DNA from: Ariolimax columbianus
Taxonomy: Eukaryota > Mollusca > Gastropoda > Stylommatophora > Arionidae
DNA length: 64,000 nucleotides
NCBI GenBank assembly: GCA_036924085.1
Contig: JAVGWX010000005.1
Coordinates: forward strand, 79,319,547-79,383,546
Reading direction: 5' to 3'
The notes under the pieces are model-generated. The model searched no databases. It worked only from the letters and a program-made list of their open reading frames with translations, and was not told where the DNA came from. The translations under genes and the position numbers were made by a program. Position 1 is the first letter of the stretch. Each line of letters begins with the position of its first letter. Below, one piece after another: positions 11,851 to 22,159 of the stretch.

Positions 11851-12671
11851 CAGATACTGATGTGTGATTTATGTCAATTCTGAAGCAACCTATGTTTGTA
11901 GTGTCTGGTAAATTGTTCAATGTTTGTAGAGTCCGGTAATTAGTTCAGATTCATGTTTTGTCACAAACTCTTTCTTCTGCCATGCACTGTACATCTCTGC
12001 CCATTGGCGGTGAAGTTGTTTAGGAGTAGTGTGTCCTCAAAACATCACAAATAATCAACTAATCATTATACATAACCCTTTGAGTTTAAATAGAGAATAC
12101 ATTTGTCTTGTTGATGTCCATCTTGCTTGTCTCTTCATTTGAAATATCTGGAGAGACTGGACACATTCGTGATGATACATTAACTTTGTGATGTTCTGCA
12201 TCAAGTGGCCTGAATGCTATGGCATAGCCAAATCTTGATCATTCTTATAAGATAAGCTTGGACATCCATTTAGCTGATACACTATGAACAATGAATCCAA
12301 TAAGCCTCTTATCTCAGTCTAGGTTGTCAGAATGTATGCATGCATGAGAATCTGCTCACCCAAGCTAAGATCTTCATGACATACAAGTTGGAATAGTATC
12401 CCTCTCAATGAAGCTCCATGGTTTCTCTATGGCATTTATGAAGCACCAGACATATGCATCTATTATCTGGACATTGCACACCCATGGTATATACGGCTTC
12501 TGCAAGGCTCTTCCACAGACCTGCCCAGAGATGCTGTCTAATTCTGGAGGGACGACACGCTTGTCAAATTGGGAGAATAAAATCTGACGAAGGTGCGCGC
12601 CTTTGGCGAACCATGCCACTGGCTAATGGTCAGCCTGGATGACGTCCTGAACATGAGAACATTCACATCTC

Positions 12672-12803
12672 TCATGTGGTTGCTATGATGACAACGGCGT
12701 GCGGCACCTCCCTGAGCTGTTCCATCAGGACTACACTTCCCTGCTGGGCTACTGAATTGTCCACAAACTCACATGGGGGAAAGATGTGGACCACGAACCG
12801 CAC
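12672..12803 (-). CDS. SPEN: SPEN terminal exon e13: end of SPOC domain and stop codon
   Basis: The acceptor CAAATCAG ends at 12804 and the coding part is 43 codons plus TGA (12672-12674). It encodes VRFVVHIFPPCEFVDNS, then a variable segment, then VPHAVVIIATT and stop. HIFPPCEF and the hydrophobic last strand match the C-terminus of SPEN SPOC (QIFPPCEF, then a short V/I-rich strand at the very end). The phase from e12 is exact. With no ATG and only 44 codons, a simple ORF search does not show it. Confidence 0.94.
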   Translation of the reverse strand: MRFVVHIFPPCEFVDNSVAQQGSVVLMEQLREVPHAVVIIATT

Positions 12804-12904
12804 CTGATTTGAGAAATGGACAAGAAAGATATTACATTTCTGGTCAACATAAGCTGCATTTGAATATACTCAACAATTCTAGAGACAGTTTCAAACATTG
12901 GATA

Positions 12905-13214
12905 AGGCGTGTCTTCGTTAGTTCTCAATCTCCCGCTACCAAACCCTAAAAGGGCTTAAGTAGCAGAATGTAGTCCAGAGAACGGAATGCATTGTGTCAT
13001 AGTTTACAGCTTGACTGCCATATTTGCACCTTTCGGTCCAACACATCCGACTTCAGCAAGCATTTTTTGAGTACCGGGTTAGCATTCCCTCTTCGATCCC
13101 TTCTCCTTAGCCAGTCTGCTCTGTTGCAGCCTGGAGGTGTTGAAGAGTCTTGGCAGCTCTGGTTCGCTGGCCCTGATGCTAGCAGTCAGCTATGGGTCGC
13201 TGCAGCTCATGCGC
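12905..13214 (-). mobile_element. GAA-tailed SINE family, copy 1 (310 bp) with 14-bp TSD
   Basis: The insert is bounded by direct repeats TCAAACATTGGATA (12891-12904 and 13215-13228). On the minus strand it starts GCGCATGAGCTGCAGCGACC and ends with GATTGAGAACTAACGAAG. It shares most of its length with the copy at 31537-31900. It lies about 100 bases upstream of the acceptor of the last SPEN exon. A 37-bp tandem duplication that includes the TSD follows at 13215-13287. Confidence 0.9.
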
Positions 13215-13501
13215 TCAAACATTGGATACGAGTGAATTGTTCTGGTTAGCGCTCAAACATTGGATACGAATGAATTGTTCTGGTTAGACTAAGTAGAGTA
13301 AGGACAGATATGTCAGTCAGGCTAAGATGGAGCTTAACTCTGTATAGACCCATTCAGCACGAATTGATGGTGTGCAAAACATCAGCTAACCCTTTCCATC
13401 TTGTAGGCCCCATCATTAACAGCAGTAGAACTGAAAATTATGGCCACCAGACTTCTAAAACATGTATTTGTGAACTAGTTTGTGGAATTTCATTTCTTTA
13501 A

Positions 13502-14164
13502 CTCTTTCAGGACCGACGACCGATATTTCAGACTCTGATTTAAACCCCAGAGGACCATTAACCGATAAATCGGATTTTGTTTTGTAGAGTCGTGATTCGG
13601 GTTTTGTGTTAACCAAACTACTTAAAAATTACAACCAGAACTAGAACAGTTTCCGTTTGTGACATTTGAGTCGAGCCACACGTGTTTTGGTACTGAATAA
13701 GTGATATATTTGCGTTTTGAAGTAGCTAAACTGTGTTGTTGATTCCTAAAAAATAATGGCAACGCCCACTGCTTCTACTAGACCATTTTTGGAGATAAAT
13801 GCATCAAATAAACAGTGTTTTGAGGGACTTTGGATACTATTCTACAAAATTACCAGACAAATTGAAATCAACAATTCAGTCCAATGAAAAAGGATGGTGA
13901 GTTATAATATTTTGACTTATAAATTATCTACCCTTTAAATTTTTTTTTCTACAACATAATTTTTTTTTTAAATGATGAAATATCAGCAATTTACAGATAT
14001 TTTCATTTTCTGTACCCATTTGTCTTTACAATGAAATATAATGAGTACTATATTTGTCTATGCTATGGTGTGTAATAGTCAGTTGTAAAAGGGATGCATT
14101 GACATTTTTCTACAGCTGAAAATTAATTTGGTCCAAACCTAAAAAGAATCAAGTCCTGAAAGAG
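13502..14164. mobile_element. piggyBac-like MITE (663 bp) with TTAA target duplication
   Basis: The element has perfect 12-bp terminal inverted repeats, CTCTTTCAGGAC at 13502-13513 and GTCCTGAAAGAG at 14153-14164. Each is immediately flanked by TTAA (13498-13501 and 14165-14168). TTAA duplication and a CTTT-containing terminus are hallmarks of the piggyBac superfamily. Subterminal direct repeats (AGGACCGACGACCGATATTT versus AGGACCATTAACCGATAAAT) support this. A 43-codon ORF starts at the ATG near 13756 (MATPTASTRPF) but has no recognised transposase motif, so the element is non-autonomous. Confidence 0.88.
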
Positions 14165-14439
14165 TTAAGGCACTACAATATACTGACATCCACACATACA
14201 TAAATGATGTTTAACTTTTAGAGTTATTTCCCATAGGTGGATATTGAGAAAGTTTTATATTTGAAGGTCAACACATTTATCACAAGGAAAGCCGGGCTTT
14301 AGGACCCAAAACACTATTTTTTTATATGATCAAATGAATGATCTCATTCTACATTACTCGTGGATGTTCAACAGATGCCTGATTTGACTAAGACACATAG
14401 TAATCCAGGTATGTATAACAAATTTGATGAATATATTGG

Positions 14440-15560
14440 TGAAACAAACAACATGGTGAGTATGAAATAAAAATGTTTTCATCTCAGATTTTCACATTCA
14501 TTTTAATGCCTTTTAACACTTCCTACTAATATCTATAAACACTTCACGTCATACATAGTTCAATAATGTGTACTTTTAGCTTATTTTGTTAAATATTAAT
14601 TTATTTTATTTTTAATAATTGACATCATCATCTTCTGCATTCGCTCTCAATCTTCCACTACCACGCCATGAACAGGGCTTCGCATGTAGCAGGATGTAAT
14701 CCGGAAAACGGAATGCGTTGTGTCAATAGTTTACAGCTTTACTGCGATATTTGCACCTTTCGATCCGACACATCTGTCTTCTGCGGAAATTGACATCTAA
14801 CACATGTATTTTACTCTGTTGCTTAGTTATGATGTTCAGGTTTTGGGAAAACTGCAAGAATTTGTTGCCACATACACAACTTTAATAAAGAGTTTCTGAC
14901 AATCAACCAATATTTACATGTGTGTTCAAAAAGCCATGATTTTTGTGTGATAGAATTTGGACTACAAGAGCCAAGAAATTATTTATTATTTGATCAGGCC
15001 TATGAACACACATGTCAATATTCAATACTAGGTCAATTTAGACTTTGACTGGAACGAAGAAGAGAAAGTGAATGCGGTAAAGCTAACAAAAATACAAATA
15101 TGTGCAATTTAATATTTAAGTGACATTTTGGCTTCACATTAACTCTTTACAGTTTCATGTGACAACCTCAACAGCATACAAAACATCAATTTTAGTAACT
15201 CTACCAAAATCGCAATCTAACACCGATGATTCATCATTTAGTTTTGAGCAAACATGTATATGTTTAGGATGACCTAAAAATGTCTAAATATCTGGCATAT
15301 GCACAGTTTTTGTTTAATGTAGTTATATCCATCTAGTCCATATTTATGAATGCAGTGAATTTTTAAAGTTTTTGGTGCTATGAAATTTAGACTTCAAGGC
15401 CAAAGAAATGATTGATTATTTGATCAGACCACTGATCAATCATACACCTGAATTACATGTGGATATTCAATACAAATCTGATTCAGACTTTGACACAACA
15501 CAGAAGAAATGGACTGTGGCATTGAGGGGATTAACACAGAAATTCACCTGATATTGTGTA
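14440..15560. repeat. Unclassified dispersed repeat modules
   Basis: Sub-segments here resemble one another and the copy at ~1900-2250. Examples are TTTAACACTTC(A/C)TACTAATAT, TTTGTTAATATTAAT-like stretches, ATTTGATCAG(G/A)CC, and CACAGAAGAAA(G/T)GAC near 2025 and 15500. Two successive modules (14930-15080 and 15340-15520) look like tandemly arranged relatives. No coding potential and no clear termini. Part of e12's upstream intron. Confidence 0.5.
14627..14787 (-). mobile_element. GAA-tailed SINE family, copy 2 (5'-truncated, 161 bp)
   Basis: Flanked by 10-bp direct repeats AATTGACATC (14617-14626 and 14788-14797). It carries the 3' half of the family consensus: CGGAATGCGTTGTGTCA and CGCTCTCAATCTTCC in plus-strand reading. 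It lacks the 5' half present in copies 1 and 4. Confidence 0.87.
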
Positions 15561-15608
15561 TGAGAAAAAACAATTGTAGGACAAGGACAGATCTACCAAG
15601 TTATTCAC

Positions 15609-15767
15609 CTGTTCTGAGCCCGGAAGTGGCACGTTGACAATGCCAGCAGCTTGTTTAGATAAGAGGTAAGTAATGAATCCTTCATTCAGGGCTCTGGTCT
15701 GCTGGTTGATGTCCATCTGATCTCGACCACAAGCAACGGCTATCAGGATGCAGTAATGGTCTTCACA
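15609..15767 (-). CDS. SPEN: SPEN exon e12: middle of SPOC domain
   Basis: The 159-nt, phase 0-0 exon has acceptor GTTTATTTCAG ending 15768 and donor GTGAATA from 15608. It begins CEDHYCILIAVACGRDQMD and ends PLPGSEQ. FITYLLSKQAAGIVNVPLPG matches human SPOC FITYLQAKQAAGIINVPNPG, including the Tyr that lines the phosphopeptide pocket. Confidence 0.96.
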
Positions 15768-16099
15768 CTGAAATAAACGGTCACACCGGTAACAACCTCG
15801 TCTACAATATAATCACATCAAGAAAGCAGAAAAGGGACAAAACATTCATGGTAATGTCACAAATATCAATGGTCTTTTCTATCATTTTCTTCTTATTCTA
15901 TACAGCACAGAATCAATTATAAGGTGTGGTGTATTATTGATGTCTGACTTGCTACTGCTTCTGATTAATTCATGGGGATGGACAAAAGCAATCAGTAACA
16001 ATTTATTGTCAATAAGGTAAGCTAGTTCACATCAGAAACAGGAAAGGCAAGACAACATGGAAGGAAATTGGTCAGCTTGAAAAAAAAAAAAACCAGACC

Positions 16100-16340
16100 T
16101 CAAACATTTATACAAAGTATCAAACACTTGATCCCCCATCGCAGTTTCTGATGTGAACTAGCTAGTCAGGTGCCCAATTTTAGCTGGGTAGGGTTGAGCA
16201 TGATAACCGACGTGAGAGATTAGCACTATAACTATTTGGCACCCTTATTCCCTATATGCCTGGCTGACTGGATGGGTGAGTCACTGGATGGCTTAATTAC
16301 AATCCTAGTGTACAGCCACCAGTGGTAAAGTATTCCCCAG
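16100..16340 (-). mobile_element. Possible old tRNA-type SINE fragment
   Basis: AGGTGCCCAATTTTAGCTGGG near 16170 resembles the GGTACCCATTTAAGGCTGGG core of the SINE at 6381-6635. Boundaries and the tRNA head are not clear. The rest of the stretch from 15768 holds nothing else I can support. Confidence 0.35.
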
Positions 16341-16384
16341 TGTTTCCCTACCCTAAATGAGTTATACTCAATTACAAGAAATGC

Positions 16385-17105
16385 ATGTTTATCCAATACA
16401 GCCACACAGAAACAATGATGGGTCAATTACACACATACAGCCACACAGAAACAATGATGGTCAATTACACACATACAGCCACACAGAAACAATTATGAGT
16501 CAATTGCAGCCACACAGAAACAATGGTGGATCAATTACACACATACAGCCACACAGAAACAATAATGGTCAATTACAGCCACACAGAAACAATGGTCAAT
16601 TACAGCCACACAGAAACAATGATGGTCAATTACACACATACAGCCACACAGAAACAATTATGGGTCAATTGCAGCCACACAGAAACAATGGTGGGTCAAT
16701 TACACACATACAGCCACACAGAAACAATAATGATCAATTACAGCCACACAGAAACAATGATGGTCAATTACAGCCACACAGAAACAATGATGGTCAATTA
16801 CAGCCACACAGAAACAATGATGGTCAATTACACACATACAGCCACACAGAAACAATGATGGGTCAATTACACACATACAGCCACACAGAAACAATGATGG
16901 GTCAATTACACACATACAGCCACACAGAAACAATGATGGGTCAATTACAGCCACACAGAAACAATGATGGGTCAATTACACACATACAGCCACACAGAAA
17001 CAATGATGGTCAATTACACACATACAGCCACACAGAAACAATGATGGGTCAATTACACACATACAGCCACACAGAAACAATGATGGTCAATTACACACAT
17101 ACAAA
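16385..17105. repeat. 27/39-bp minisatellite, about 22 copies
   Basis: The unit CAGCCACACAGAAACAATGA plus TGGGTCAATTA is extended in some copies by CACACATA. All three plus frames are open and give long repetitive peptides (QPHRNNDG, HTYSHTETM). These reflect a repeat lacking stop codons, not a gene. Confidence 0.94.
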
Positions 17106-17232
17106 ACAACAGGTTGTGCTACAAAGAAAAGGTCATCATCACGCAGTTCTATTTATGATCCCCAGAAAATGTGTTCCCTCATATATTCCTGTATTATATG
17201 TGTGGTACTCTTGCTACAGGTTTCGGGTATCC

Positions 17233-17391
17233 TTCTTCTTCTTCTTTGTTCGCTCTCAATCTTCCGCTACCAAACCCTGACACTGGCTTAAGTAGTAGAA
17301 TGTAGTCCAGAGAACGGAATGTGTTGTGTCATGGTTTACAGCTTGACTGCGATATTTGCAACTTTCGGTCCAACACATCCGACTTCAGCAA
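17233..17391 (-). mobile_element. GAA-tailed SINE family, copy 3 (5'-truncated, 159 bp)
   Basis: Flanked by 13-bp direct repeats GTTTCGGGTATCC (17220-17232 and 17392-17404). In plus-strand reading it starts TTCTTCTTCTTCTTTGTTCG, which is the (GAA)n tail on the minus strand. It stops at the same internal place (ACTTCAGCAA) as copy 2. A CA run at 17710-17726 lies between this copy and exon e11. Confidence 0.92.
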
Positions 17392-17810
17392 GTTTCGGGT
17401 ATCCAAACAAAGGTAGTTCAGACTCAGTAGGATCACATCTTACATGATGTTCTTAGTGTGGTAATAGGCATATTTTCATCTGTCACACAAAGTCTGCTAC
17501 CCTTGAAAGGTTAGACCGTACTATTAGTTGCCTTATGAGGCAGTAGAGTAATTCTCCTCTCTGTGCCATACTAACCCTCCTAGAAACCACACAAACACTT
17601 GATAAGTGACAGAGCAGAACACATACGAGTCTACCTAACTTGTTACTCTTTTTACCCAAACGATGACGTATATCTATCTTCCTCCCCTTCCCTTCCTACC
17701 CACCCCCACGCACACACACACACACAATTGTGTATCTCTCTTCCCAAACAATGGTGATGTATTTTGCTGCCTATGCCAACCAATAATGCACTATGTCCCT
17801 AATAACCAAC

Positions 17811-18014
17811 CTGCATGCGTTTGGCCACCCCCTCCAGCTGGGCATGCTCCAGTCTCATTCTCTGGCTGATGCGGAGAGGGGGCAGCGCCCCATTCTGCAT
17901 GGGTTGAGGAAGGGCCTGGTTTGGGAGGCGCCGATTGCCAGCAATGAAGTGCATCTGCACGTAGCTGTTGTCATTTTTCAGAGCCAGTGCTCCCTGCCAC
18001 ATTACTGGGTATCT
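17811..18014 (-). CDS. SPEN: SPEN exon e11: first part of SPOC domain
   Basis: The 204-nt, phase 0-0 exon has acceptor TTCCTCTCAG ending 18015 and donor GTTGGTT from 17810. It encodes RYPVMWQGALALKND and PLRISQRMRLE, and ends LEGVAKRMQ. This aligns with the human SPEN SPOC domain (YPIVWQG, LALKND, LRIAQRMRLE). The Lys of LALKND and the three Arg of LRISQRMR correspond to the basic patch reported to bind phosphoserine in SMRT/NCoR. All four are kept. Confidence 0.96.
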
Positions 18015-18120
18015 CTGAGAGGAAACAATAATAATCATTTTATAGACAGAGCAAGACTGAATATAGATTGTTCATATGTATATGAGATTAAAACATTGTA
18101 CACCAGACCTGTACTCCTTA

Positions 18121-18880
18121 CCAACACCAAAATCAGGTGCCAAAGCTCATTCAATACCAAAATCAGGTGCCAACCCTCAATACCAAAATCAGGTGCCAAA
18201 GCGCATTCAATGCCAAAATCAGGTGCCAAAGTGCATTCAATACCAAAATCTGGTGCCAAAGTGCATTCAATATCAAAATAAGGTGCCAACTCATTCTATA
18301 TCAAAATCAGGTGCCAAACATCAATACCAAAATGAGGTGCCAAACCTCAATACCAAAATGAGGTGCCAAACCTCAATACCAAAATCAGGCGCCAAAGCTC
18401 ATTCAAAACCAAAATCAGGTGCCAAATCTCAATACCAAAATGATAAACTGAAGATAGGTGGCACTGACGAACGCACCTGTGGTACAGGGAAAATGACCGC
18501 TGAACATCTGCTGCAAAATTGCCCGACATACGAGGACCAGAGAAAGCACATGTGGCCATCACCAGTGCCAACACTAGACAAGCTCTATACAGTGTTGACA
18601 GCCTCAGGATGACAGCTGCTTTCTTCAAACAAATTCAAGTTGACGTCTGACAGCATACGAAGCAGAATATCACCAAAATCAGGTGCCAAAGCTCATTCAA
18701 TTACAAAATCAGGTGCCAAACCTCAATACCAAAATCAGGGGCCAAACCTCAATTCCAAAATCAGGTGCCAAAGCTCATTTAATACCAAAATCAGGTGATA
18801 AAGATTCAATACCAAATTCTGGTGCCAAACCTCATTCAATACCAAAATGAGGTGCCAAATCTCATTTCATGACATGACAG
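18121..18880. repeat. 26/30-bp minisatellite, interrupted by a LINE fragment
   Basis: The unit TACCAAAATCAGGTGCCAAA is followed by CCTCAA or GCTCATTCAA. About 18 copies flank the LINE piece at 18441-18668. The repeat starts about 105 bases upstream of the e11 acceptor. Confidence 0.93.
18441..18668 (+). mobile_element. 3' fragment of I-like LINE inside the minisatellite
   Basis: The sequence is closely related to 60580-60790. It encodes the same C-terminal segment (LKIGGTDERTCGTGKMTAEH, LLQNCPTYEDQ, WPSPVPTLDKLY) and ends GACGTCTGACAGCATACGAA. It is a 5'-truncated insertion that split the array. Confidence 0.92.
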
Positions 18881-19209
18881 CGCATTGTTTAGGAAATACA
18901 GAGCACTGGGCATGTAAGTATGCATGCCTGAGAATAGATCTACCCAAATAGTGACCTTCTCACAATTATAAGTGGCCACTTGGTCATCCACCAATGAGAT
19001 GGAGAGATGGACTGAGTGAAGCTCTTAGTTCAACTCTAGGGCATAAGACTCAAATGTAGCTTTTGGCTAGCTGATGTTAGACACAATTATACAAACAGCA
19101 GAGAAACAGACAGATGTGACAAAACTGAACATATAAACGAGCACAGATACAACAAATGAGCACAGATACAGAGATGTAATGTCAGCAACCTATATTCATT
19201 AATAAAATA

Positions 19210-19560
19210 AAAAATGACATCCATTGTCAATTACTGTAAGAAAAAGATTGACAGGGAAACAATCACATCAATTGATTGACAGGGAGACAATCACATTCAT
19301 TGTCAATTACTGTAAGACACAGATTGACAAGGAGATAATCACATCCATTGTCAATTACTGTAAGAAAAAATTGATAGGGAGACAATCACATTATTTATCA
19401 ATTACTGTAAGACACAGATTGACAATGAGATAATCACATCCATTGTCAATTACTGTAAGAAATTGATTGACAGGGAGAAAATCACATCCATTGATTAACA
19501 GCGAGCCAATCACATCCCTTGTCAATTACTGTAAGAAATATTGACAGGGAGACAATCATG
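19210..19560. repeat. About 48-bp minisatellite, 6-7 copies
   Basis: The unit contains CATTGTCAATTACTGTAAGA followed by GATTGACAGGGAGACAATCA. Copies vary in length. 18881-19209 and 19561-19735 hold nothing I recognise. Confidence 0.88.
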
Positions 19561-19737
19561 ACCAGTGTCAATTACACCAGTCCCAATCACTGTATGAAAC
19601 CGATTATCAGATTGAGCACCATGAACCGATTTGAACCATTGTTTCATCAGACAGTAATCATAGAAACACAAAAGTTCAGACAACAAAGATTTGACAGAAA
19701 ATGTTTAGATAAATAACTTGTTATAAATCGCCTAAGG

Positions 19738-20077
19738 AGGACATGTGTCAAACATTAGACCATAGTGTACAGTCACGCACTGGAGGACATGTGTCAAACA
19801 TGTAGAACATAGTGTACAGTCACACACTGGAGGACATGTGTCAAACATGTAGAACATAGTGTTCAGTCACACACTGGAGGACATGTGTCAAACATTAGAC
19901 CATAGTGTACAGTCACACACTGGAGGACATGTGTCAAACATGTAGAACATAGTGTACAGTCACACACTGGAGGACGTGTCAAACATTAGACCATAGTGTA
20001 CAGCCACACACTGGAGGACATGTGTCAAACATGTAGAACATAGTGTACAGCCACACACTGGAGGACATGTGTTAAAC
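19738..20077. repeat. About 46-bp minisatellite abutting the e10 5' splice site
   Basis: The unit TGGAGGACATGTGTCAAACA plus (TTAGACC or TGTAGAA)CATAGTGTACAGTCACACAC has about seven copies. On the SPEN strand the intron starts GTGAGTTTAACACATGTCC, so the first repeat unit begins about four bases after the donor GT. Confidence 0.92.
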
Positions 20078-20081
20078 TCAC

Positions 20082-20956
20082 CTGCAAAAAGCCAACTGGG
20101 CTATCCCTGGTTGGAAGGTCACAAGGCATGCGAGTCAACTGTTGCCTCAGTGCGTCAGCCTGCAGCTGTCTCTGGTGTATAGGTGAAGGTGACCTGAGCA
20201 TGTGAGCTGCTGTTTGATCAGGGTGACCTGGATCCCCTTTTTTGGCATCTGGGTGCTCCAATCCAGGGAAGCGAGTTCCTGGTGGGAAGGCTTGTGAGAA
20301 AGATCCTGGAAGAACTCCATCCCTCATGAGATGAGGTGGTGGCTGCTGTCCTGAACCATAAATACGGGGATCTATGGGTAGTCTCCCTACCATATATGGG
20401 CTATGGGCTGTCAAGTTTGCTAAGGATAGCTCTGGGTAGAGATGAGGGTTTAGCCCTTCTCTGTGTCCACCAGGACTTGGCTGCATGAATGAGCCAGCCA
20501 CGGTAGCAGATAGTCGGCCAGAGTCCCCTTTACGTTCAAAGTAGGACATGGAGAAAGGGCTCTGAGGGGCTGGAGGCGTGGACTTTGGTGTGACTCGGGA
20601 AGTGTCTGCCTGTCCTCCACGGCTCTCAGATTGTGGGGTCAAGTTGAGGGGCTGGCCGTGGCCCACTGGTTGAGTTGGTGGCAAGGGGCCCTTTCTGCCG
20701 CCATCAAGAGTGACGGGAGTGTTGCGGGACGACTCCAGAACATTTCTCATAGCAATGTTAGCAGCGATATTCCTGGCTGAATCTGGTGCAGAGTTTCTGG
20801 CAGCTTCCTGTGCTGCACTGCGGGCAGCCTCAGCCATGAGTAAGTGCTGCTGAAGTCTCTGTTGCTCTAGCATATGTTGGAACATGGCCATCTCTCGAGT
20901 CGGCGTCCGCTCATTGTGACCAGTCAGAGGGGTCGAGCCATCCTGACCAACATCAT
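20082..20956 (-). CDS. SPEN: SPEN exon e10: helical Gln/Ala segment and Pro-rich linker before SPOC
   Basis: The 875-nt exon has acceptor TTTTTTCAG ending 20957 and donor GTGAGT from 20081. It starts DVGQDGSTPL and includes a likely amphipathic helix (MLEQQRLQQHLLMAEAARSA). It then has GQPLNLTPQ, LYPELSLANLTAHSPYMVG and LQADALRQQLTRMP, and ends GFLQ on a codon boundary. PLNLT (20637-20651) resembles the PxDLS/PLNLS motif bound by CtBP corepressors. That is a motif match only. The next intron is minisatellite from about its fifth base. Confidence 0.92.
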
Positions 20957-21182
20957 CTGAAAAAAACAAGACAACATTGTATTTTGTTCTTAGATAACAA
21001 CAATAGTCTGACATCAATATGGCATACTGCTTCAAGGGAGGAACATGGCAGGAATACAGATCAAGTGGCAATAGTGAGACTGCAAACCATTGCCCATCAT
21101 CTGTTCAACAAATGGGGCAAATAGCATGTGCCCACATGGGGAGAAAAGACTAGAACTTAAAAGCAGAGTCACAGCATGGCCC

Positions 21183-21275
21183 ATCTCTCTCTCTCTCTCT
21201 CTCTCATACACAAACATACAGACACTAATAGCCTGAAATGATCCCTCCCTCCCTCTCTCTCTCTTGCTCTCTCAC
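21183..21275. repeat. TC/GA microsatellites in the e10-e9 intron
   Basis: CT runs at about 21186-21205 and 21242-21275 lie in the short 379-bp intron between e9 and e10. On the SPEN strand they read as GA runs. Confidence 0.85.
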
Positions 21276-21335
21276 ACACCTCACTCACACTAAATACATA
21301 TAAGACAATTTGTCTATCACTGCCTAAAGACCTAC

Positions 21336-21453
21336 CTTTCATGAACCTAGAGCCAGGGTCCTGATGATGGGAGCCAGGCAGATGAAGACTAAGGGTAGCC
21401 TGAGGCTGACCTGGTTCAGTCTGCCTGATTGGGTTTTGTATTCGTTCAATGAC
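21336..21453 (-). CDS. SPEN: SPEN exon e9: short linker exon
   Basis: The 118-nt exon has acceptor CACCTGCAG ending 21454 and donor GTAGGTC from 21335. It encodes VIERIQNPIRQTEPGQPQ through GSRFMK and ends one base into a codon. That base joins AT at the start of e10 to give Asp. Support comes from splice signals and exact phase matching on both sides. Confidence 0.85.
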
Positions 21454-22159
21454 CTGCAGGTGAAGAAACAACCATTGTTGTATGGCTACAAAATATGATC
21501 ATGATTAACTAAACATATATACCATTAAGCCATTATTCCAACTGGTGAGGTCCCCAGCATGGATTTATGGGCTGGGGATCACAGCCTGCTTTCATGTGCT
21601 ATGTGCTATGTTGTTATTTCACATTCACTAGATTTTCTGGACGTCTGATTCCCATTTGAAGTTCAACTTATTCCTACTGTCTGTCACCTTCTTGAGCTTC
21701 AAGAGACCTCAGTTGGCACAATCAGGATCTTCATGTTAAGGTACTTGCAGCATTTGTCTATTTGTCATTAATGTCTCTTCATTACTTTCAACACATAACT
21801 AAAACAGTTTATTCTTATGTTTCTTCGGGTCATATTGAGTGGTTGATCAACACTTTACTCTGTAACACTTCACTATTGTTCAACTTAACTTATTGCTTCT
21901 TCTTTATTTCATCCCTTCTATGTAAGGATGTATTGAGAATATCTTTATTTGTATCTTCAGTGTGTCTTCACAACTCATAGCAAAGAATAAGTACAAAATG
22001 CACAGGAACCTTCAGAGCTTTCTAGTTATCCATTTATAACTTCATTTCTGTGCTGAACAAATTCTAGGATTTTATAGGCTTTAGGTTTTGGAATTTTCAG
22101 ATAATGGATTCTTAAAATACAAGAAAAAAGTGGACATTCACAGTAGAAATAATACGAAC
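21454..22159 (-). other. Intron between e8 and e9, nothing else seen
   Basis: A 706-bp AT-rich intron. Short plus-strand ORFs here lack any recognisable motif. Confidence 0.6.

Larger units (their letters stand above)
9635..12671 (-). other. SPEN: Putative SPEN 3' UTR
   Basis: About 3 kb follows the SPEN stop with no supported coding sequence. A canonical AATAAA on the minus strand (9654-9659) is followed by TG/T-rich sequence, which suggests cleavage near 9635. Earlier AATAAA sites at 10638-10643 and 11794-11799 would give shorter forms. The interval contains a TGTAAATA Pumilio-like site (~10240), an AU-rich patch (~10140-10170), a 44-bp tandem repeat and a degenerate repeat. The extent is an inference, since no transcript evidence is available. 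Confidence 0.45.

Noticed and set aside
12374..12619. 82-codon minus ORF just after the SPEN stop
   Set aside because: It lies in the probable 3' UTR and shows no domain. The SPOC domain already ends at 12672.
16357..17280. 307-codon ORF with QPHRNNDG and HTYSHTETM peptides
   Set aside because: Translation of a 27/39-bp minisatellite lacking stops; all three frames are open.
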